Part shown: positions 58,308 through 64,000 of the stretch, one piece after another
How the letters are laid out: every line of letters begins with the position of its first letter
Position numbering within the stretch: the stretch's first letter is position 1
From: Patellaria atrata CBS 101060
Lineage: Eukaryota > Ascomycota > Dothideomycetes > Patellariales > Patellariaceae
Reading direction: 5' to 3'
Length of the DNA stretch: 64,000 bases
NCBI GenBank assembly: GCA_010093705.1
Contig: MU006095.1
Location: 1,417,842 to 1,481,841, forward strand
Translations under genes and position numbers: made by a program
The notes under the pieces: generated by a model
What the model was told of the DNA's origin: nothing
Database searches by the model: none
The model's input: only the letters and a program-made list of their open reading frames with translations

Positions 58308-58720
58308 GTGCCAGCATGTAGTGGTCGCCCTGGTCAATGGAGCCGTGCTGACGAGAAAGCCATGTTATCGGCATGTTATAACTCGGAATACATACGATTC
58401 AAGACCAACCTCTCCGTACCAGAGGTCGTTGCTTATGATACTTCATTTGATAACGAACTGCATCACCCATTTGTTGTACAATCCTTTGTGGAGGGAGTAC
58501 CAATGTACAGACTTTGGAGACCAGAAGCCGCCCAGTACACACCAAAATTGGAATATGCCCGGACGACCATATTGTTCAATCTAGGTCTCACGATGAAGAA
58601 TCTTAATAAGCTTAAATTTCCCTAAAGGCGGTGCGTTGATGCCGGATATAAATAATGCTCCGGTCATCTAAAATGGGTGGGAATTTGACAACGGTCCATA
58701 TGGGGACGAGCATTCACCAA
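58308..58720 (+). pseudogene. Relic of a fungal phosphotransferase (APH-like) gene
   Basis: The translation at about 58330-58620 reads ADEKAMLSACYNSEYIRFKTNLSVPEVVAYD, TSFDNELHHPFVVQSFVEGVPMYRLW and LTMKNLNKLKF. This is the middle part of fungal aminoglycoside-phosphotransferase-like proteins (V-P-E-V-x-A-Y-D then P-F-x-x-x-x-F-x-E-G). A stop follows at about 58623. The continuing GGALMPDINNAPVI segment, which looks like the next family block, is in another frame and also runs into a stop. No N-terminal lobe and no catalytic H-x-D-x-x-x-x-N block are found. The gene therefore appears truncated and frame-broken. Confidence 0.6.
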
Positions 58721-60050
58721 TAGCTTTTCCCTCTTTTGCGAATTCCTATGGAAGGCCTGTCTCAAGCCATCCTCATCCCCGATTCCGATTCTTCTAACTG
58801 TAGAAGTGTCATTTCTCTCTGTACCACATGGCAGTGGTTCTCTCGTCGCACTGGATGCCGTTCTTTCGTATCATTTGGTACCTTTCTTACCTCCATCCTG
58901 GGTCCTAATATCTCAACCCATAACCACGTTAGTCAAACTTAAGACGCCCCATTACAGAGCATACAAAGTTTTAAGCTACCTCTCGAGCTTACGACCCGCA
59001 TTCTGGATTCCAATCTCACCTCTAATTTTTGCATCCACTTATTGCTGCAGTAATACTTTCCTCTTCATCACGTTAGATGCCGTCTCATCTCTTGTTCCGT
59101 GACCCCAACATCCCTGTCTACGAAGACTTGAAGCTCAGCAAGCGCGAGATGTCCTATCACCGGGCGAAGTAAATGACCCGGTTCCAACGCGGCGTTCTCA
59201 ATTCCGATGTCACCTCTCATTCCGTGTCCTCTAATTGTCACAATACTACCTTCCTCTGATTCCATTGAATGCCGCGTCACCTCTCATTCCGGGTCCTCGA
59301 CATCCTTCTATACAAACAAGATCAATCAATTGCTGAAGAAGTACGGTACTTCCTATCACGGTGCGAACTCTGAGATACTGCCCGATTATGTCGTGGCATT
59401 CTCCATTACGATGTCACATCTTGTTCCATGTCCTCTAACTACCACACTACCAACTTCCTCTTCATCACATTGGATGCCGCGTCACCTTCTACTACTCCTA
59501 CGTTCGTTCACTCTCTAATACTGTCACACGCATTCATTCTCTAAATTTGACGCTCTTGTTCCTTCCTCTGCCCTCGCTCTCATCCGCGTTGGTTCTCTTA
59601 TAGTTGTCACGTATTCCTTTCATCGGCACCAGTGCTTTATCCCTCTATTCGAAGTAAATTGTGAGTAATTAGGTGCTTACGCTATCACAACGCCTATCGC
59701 CTATACTCAGCGACAATACTAAGGATATTGCCAAGTAGAAACCCACTGAGTGGAAATGACCTTCATTTGACTATGCAACTCTTCTACGACGGGGAGTTTC
59801 CCATTCAGCAGACGTCGATTGATTTGGTACGATGTTAAATCTATTATGAAGTTTCTCCATGGTTCAGTCCACTCATCCTAGTCTCGTCACCAAGTTCACT
59901 CCGCTTTTAGAGGATCTCCATGTAATACGTTCTGAACAATATGGACCCGTGGGATACCCAATGCTATACACAACAGACCCACATCAACTACGCTATCCCG
60001 TGCACAACAACATGGTCCTGTTACCCTATCGCCGTCCGTATACCCCCACA
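58721..60050. other. Non-coding stretch holding the degenerate repeat array
   Basis: No intact gene. The part 58806-59515 is the repeat array listed separately. 59516-60050 is the 3' side of the pectate lyase gene with nothing recognised. Confidence 0.5.
58806..59515 (+). repeat. Degenerate direct repeat, ~200 bp unit, about 3.5 copies
   Basis: Landmarks recur about every 200 bp. The word ATTCC(A/G)AT(C/G)TCACCTCT occurs at about 59007 and 59200, and ATTACGATGTCACATCT at about 59404. A TGGATGCCG-like word (GATGCCG / AATGCCGCG) occurs at about 58853, 59076, 59268 and 59473. TCCTATCACSGKGCGAA occurs at about 59152 and 59351. Copies are diverged by substitutions and small indels. Confidence 0.65.
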
Positions 60051-61154
60051 CTAAAAGGTTACAACGCCGACACCAGCCTTTGATGACACAATTGAGCAAA
60101 CATCGGAAGCAGAATCAAGCCTATCATTGTTATCAGGTACGTTCTACTCCATTCAGGGTTATACGTACGAATAACTATAAGGCGGTGAGTATGATCCAGT
60201 CTTGGTGATTCGAGTTGGACTGTTGGTAAAAAGATTGTTCCTATTGTTCGCAAAGCCTTCTTCATCGGAGTCAAGGTTTGTGACAATAGCCAACTGGACA
60301 TTGGTGAACGATGTGTCTTCTACGAGTACCTGGGCTCCCATACGAGAGTTTATTCCAGAAGTTGGTCCATCCATGTAGCAACTGCTATAGATATGGGCGC
60401 TCCCGAAGCGTACTGACGGAAGACGGGAGTTTACGTTCCTGAACTCATTATGATGGTAGGTAACATGAAGTTTACTTCTGTCTTCGCCAGCATTATTGTC
60501 GGAATGGCCAATAAGGGAACCCTTCCACTTTACATGAAAGGTTAGTAGCCTTGACAAGGTTTGAAGACAATGAAAGACTTACATGGTCGTGAAATTTGTT
60601 CCATGACACCGTGATTTGGTCAGACCCATGCTTTGCATCAAGAAGACCATCGTAATCGTCCTTGCCTCCAACAAGGCCTTTACTGGAAAGATCGCAGTGA
60701 TCTACCCATATCTTAGTGGACTTGTCAATGTCAATCAAGTCCTTTTTCGAAGGAGCAGTTGCAAGCTTCAAGTTACGTAGGATGACATTGGAGACCCGTC
60801 TTATTTGAAATCCACCATCGGAAAGACCTATCATGTTAGCTCTTCACTTTACGGCTTAGGATCTATTCACTCACCTGAGTTTGCCCCAACTCCAAGGATA
60901 GAGGTATTATCGACCAATTCAATGATTCCACAACCGTTCAATATCCCACTGATCTTAATGACTCCGCCCATTTTAGCAGCTGCAGTCAATGCGGAGCATG
61001 AAGTGACCGTAGTTCCAGCACCCGTACCGCCTCCGGTGGTTCCAGCAGCATAACCAACCAATTGATCAATAGGAGCAGCACGAGCTTTGAGAGGCTCGCA
61101 CAATGCGCCCGATTCAAAAGCGAGGAGTATTGTAGTAAGAGTAAGTAGACGCAT
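60051..61154 (-). CDS. Secreted pectate lyase, polysaccharide lyase family 1
   Basis: Four exons on the minus strand, 61154-60875, 60827-60583, 60527-60169 and 60120-60051, give 317 residues. PL1 enzymes cleave polygalacturonate in plant cell walls by calcium-dependent beta-elimination, outside the fungus. The signal peptide is MRLLTLTTILLAFESGALCEP. The parallel beta-helix has GYAAGTTGGGTGAGTT, NTSILGVGANSGL, IWVDHCDLSS, DGLLDAKHGSDQITVSWNKFHDH (calcium-site Asp residues) and the catalytic R-x-P-x-x-R (SRLPSVRFG). Exon 4, joined in phase, adds SLDSASDVCSIVSSKAGVGVV, the usual C-terminus; without it the frame runs into an unrelated tail. Introns have CTAAC branch points. A GTGGGG word, matching a CreA-type repressor site, lies at 61551-61556, about 400 bp upstream. 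Intact despite the decayed surroundings. Confidence 0.93.
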
Positions 61155-62299
61155 GGTAGTGAGCCTTGATGTCAGTTCCTTGATTAGAGTAGTCTAATAC
61201 TATGAGTTTTAAAAGGTCTATGACTCGCAATGAAGAATTGAACGATGGTGGGCGATTGATAGAATTTTATACCCATCAAAGCGCACTTCACGTGCTGATA
61301 CAACCCAAAGTCATCCCTAGTAGCTCAATTTCCGTTTCCCAAACGCAAATACACCAGAGGAGACTGATTCTCATACTGAACTCATCGTTTAGACGTTTGA
61401 ACTCGGTTCACAATAGTCCACCAACCGTCAATTACCAAGAACATTCGTGCACGGTTTGGGAGAGTCCACACCATAACTGAACACCTCTACTTGTGGGAAA
61501 CTTTGGTCTTTGGAGAATTCTACACTTTTGACCGTGAAGCCTATATTGCGGTGGGGGGGCATTTGGGATCATCTTAATCCGAAAACCCCTAATGATAGTT
61601 GCGTTTCTCATAGAATCGTGATATTATTGAAGGAAGGTACGATCCAGGATGTCCGGTTCAAACGTAATGAGTTATGGCATTCGCTTGCACTGACGGGAAG
61701 ACTAACCTAAGGTAGTGAGGGTTTTTGTTTTAAACCACCAATCGGATAAACTTTCCCAATACCGGGCACAAACTCCTTCTCCACTTCGTACAGAAGACAG
61801 TTGTACGCATCCAGGATCTTGGAACGAGGAGTCCTTCGTCCTTGTTTCTCTTGAACGCGATTTCATCCTTAATTGTTTGGACGAAGCAAATAAATGATGG
61901 AATTTATCTATCGTTTTCAAGTTCGATCGATATTGTAAAAGCCCTGCTACGGGCCGTAACTGGATTATTGGTCAAGATCCCGCGGACCACGATCCGTCAT
62001 TTGAACTGGTTATGAATGCGATACGTGAACTCACATCATTACTACCATTCTCCTATGGTCACAAGGAAGGTGGTGAGATATAGAGGAACAAGTTCTTCAG
62101 GAGCACCAGGAGGAAGCTTACGATAAAGAACACCCTATTTTGCTGCAGCTCGACTACTCTTCGAAGGAGAGGAAAATTTGTCCTACTTGTAAACAACGCT
62201 TGTCTATCTCTTCCGTCTCACTACGCTCGCCCTATCGATGCATGCAATATGTCACCTTATGCTGGTTCAAGACCACCAATCGACAATGAAAAAACCTCT
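61155..62299. other. Pectate lyase upstream region and gene-poor DNA
   Basis: 1.1 kb with the presumed promoter of the pectate lyase on its left. Frames at 61510-61710 and 61702-61920 have no family features. No gene is supported. Confidence 0.45.
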
Positions 62300-63010
62300 C
62301 CAAAATTTGTTTTTACTGCTTTAACGTCAAAAACCCACTAGTCAAATCAGAAATCCACAAAGAACTCAAATCTGAAGGTTGCCGATGATGCAGTCTTCAG
62401 GCAGGAGTGCTATCGATAATGAAAGAGATACCTTAACAAATCAGACCAACCAAACTAGGCAACTGAGAGCTGCCAAACCCCAACATCTAGCAGAGGATAA
62501 TAATGGAAAAAACAAACAAAACCCCCACCTGCACCCCTTATAGGGAAAAAAAGGCCCTTACAGAGTACCTCTCCCCAGAAACCTGTAAAAGAACTCAAAA
62601 GAAGTATCACCAACTCTCAACAACCGATATATGCTCTAGACGGAGCAAAACATCTCAAAGAAGCATACAATGCAATACAAAAAGCTTTAATAGCATATAT
62701 AAATACAGAAAAATAAGGACAAATAGAGAACCTACTAGAGGCTGTTACCAAAATTCAACAAGGCAAGAGCCCATTCACACCAGAAAAGAACTTACTACTA
62801 GCTATCCAAGACGACGTAAAAGTAGTGAAAAAGATAGTATTAAAGGAGAGGGCTGTAACATAAGAGACCACCCAAAAGAAAACGTATGCAGATATAGCAG
62901 GGTTTTCAATTTTCTTCGGCAGAGATAGAGTGGAGAAAAGCCTAGCCCCAACAGTATCAAAAACTACCTTGAATGTAGCCAGGTTGCCACCACTGGCTAT
63001 TCTAGTTGCA
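62300..63010 (+). mobile_element. AT-rich degenerate fragment, possibly LINE-type (Tad-like) gag remnant
   Basis: The plus strand becomes A-rich and stop-rich. One frame from about 62650 reads HLKEAYNAIQKALIAYI, stop, QIENLLEAVTKIQQGKSPFTPEKN, LLLAIQDDVKVVKKIVLKERA, stop, KKTYADIAGFSIFFGRD. This helical, charged pattern recalls the N-terminal protein of fungal Tad-like LINEs, and two in-frame stops show decay. There is no reverse transcriptase in the window. The assignment is tentative; it may simply be AT-rich relic DNA. Confidence 0.35.
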
Positions 63011-63316
63011 CCTCCTCTTTAAACTTTTGATTAATTTTGTTGCGGATGATATAGGGCTTAAGTAGCTCTTTATTCTCTATTATTAAAACTAACTATCGCT
63101 TTTATAGCTGTTCCTTTTGCTGTTTAGCTGTAGGAGCTTTCTGGGGAGGTGCATTTGCTATGGCTTTGCTAGACCATTGGTAGGTCAAAGGAAAGGCAGA
63201 ACATTATTCTAAAAATAATAGAATATTACACAGCGGAATTCTTACAACGATATAAGCAAATTTGGCAAGAGTTCTTCCAATTTCAAAGGGAATAGAAGGT
63301 AGAGCCGTGGGCAAAG

Positions 63317-63853
63317 TGTTACGGCCACAAGTTGTAAGAACATGCAGTTGTCGAGTGAGGGGAAGAGAGTAGGACCACTCGGGGAAACTGCGGGTGACGC
63401 TAACGGACAAGGTCACGTGAATTGGACGATTGGACGTTTGGACGCTCGGTCGTGAGAGTGGACGTTCGGTCGTAGGGGACGACCAAGCGACCAAACGACC
63501 ACCAAATTGAACTATGGAGGAAGAGGAATATTTAAGGACGGTCTTTCCCTCATATATTTAGATTCTTCGTAGTTATTCTTAACATCAATCTTACCCATAG
63601 ATTTGGATGTTACGGTTTTGAACTTGACTTCACTTGTTACGCTGTTTCCATACAGTACGTCTTGTCTCATTGTGAGCATCACCCGAAGACAAGGAGTCAG
63701 CAAGTTGTATCGTCAACTTGAAGTGCCTTTGTTATACGTATCCTATCACTTGGCCAAACCTACCCTAGTGGTTGACCACGTTAAGTGAGAAGCCAGGCGC
63801 GTTTCTAGACTTATCTTGTTCCGTCTCGATAAGTATAGACTCCCATTGTAACA
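63317..63853 (+). mobile_element. LTR-like segment, 537 bp
   Basis: The segment begins TGTTAC (63317-63322) and ends GTAACA (63848-63853), a perfect 6-bp terminal inverted repeat with TG..CA ends as in retrotransposon LTRs. It contains a TATA-like TATTTAAGG at about 63528. The 5-bp flanks (CAAAG and TTTCC) do not match, so it is not a clean solo LTR with a target duplication. A 6-bp inverted repeat at this spacing can occur by chance. Confidence 0.35.
63421..63505. repeat. GGACG/GGTCG short repeats with inverted copy
   Basis: TTGGACG-like words repeat at 63423-63452. GGTCGT (63468-63473) and ACGACC (63479-63484) form a perfect 6-bp stem with a 5-base loop. CGACCAAGCGACCAAACGACC then follows as the complementary series. 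Confidence 0.7.
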
Positions 63854-64000
63854 TTTCCTTTATATGGATTTTAGAAGTCTTAGGCTTTCCTTTGTAAATA
63901 ATATTAGTGGACTAAGCCACTAGAGACTTCACTAAGCATATGAGGGCCCTGAAAAGGGATTTATGTATATAGGAAGTTGCGCCATAGCTTAAAGGCTGCA

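Overview
This window is nuclear DNA from a filamentous ascomycete (Pezizomycotina). The plant-associated gene content and gene style would fit Leotiomycetes, but the class is inference. The evidence is: spliced genes with short 50-150 bp GT..AG introns, many with CTAAC or CTGAC branch points; compact gene spacing; fungal-only families (HET, fungal rhodopsin-domain, Clr5, SomA/Flo8); and secreted carbohydrate enzymes (GH31 and PL1). No tRNA, rRNA, CRISPR or bacterial operon structure was seen. Most coding calls below are spliced models assembled by hand from frames, splice sites and family alignment. Each was checked so that exon lengths add up to a whole number of codons.

Layout. 1-8 kb: the 3' end of a HET gene, an MCT-like MFS transporter, an RRM-like protein of unknown function, then a six-exon rhodopsin-domain membrane protein. 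8-19 kb is housekeeping: UBA4 (urmylation), SLX9 (ribosome biogenesis), TOA1 (TFIIA large subunit), GCN5 (SAGA acetyltransferase) and RAD1 (9-1-1 clamp). 19-31 kb: a secreted GH31 alpha-glucosidase, a cysteine-rich one-pass membrane protein, a mitochondrial Rieske/FAD oxidoreductase and a second, complete HET gene. 31-41 kb: a two-TM fungal protein, the U5 snRNP WD40 protein, TRAPP subunit BET3 and the SomA/Flo8-type regulator. 42-57 kb: a basic low-complexity protein, an FG nucleoporin of the Nup2 type, mitochondrial D-lactate dehydrogenase, a Clr5-domain protein and a TDG/Mug DNA glycosylase. 57-64 kb is accessory, gene-poor and decayed: a phosphotransferase relic, a degenerate ~200-bp repeat array, one intact pectate lyase, an AT-rich LINE-like remnant and an LTR-like segment at the right edge.

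How the genes relate. There is no biosynthetic cluster. Several divergent pairs share promoters (SLX9/TOA1, GCN5/RAD1, SNRNP40/BET3, Clr5 gene/TDG), typical of conserved fungal housekeeping blocks. The two HET genes, GH31, PL1, the rhodopsin-domain protein and the SomA regulator form the part concerned with self-recognition and the environment.

I did not find a convincing new multi-gene system. The observations most worth a second look are: a 16-bp minisatellite inside an inferred HET intron; a 9-nt microexon in BET3; a coding exon in SLX9 that is only the start codon; a hidden 25-nt first exon in GCN5; a GATA-site cluster upstream of the Rieske/FAD gene; and the decayed repeat array and LTR-like segment in the last 7 kb.
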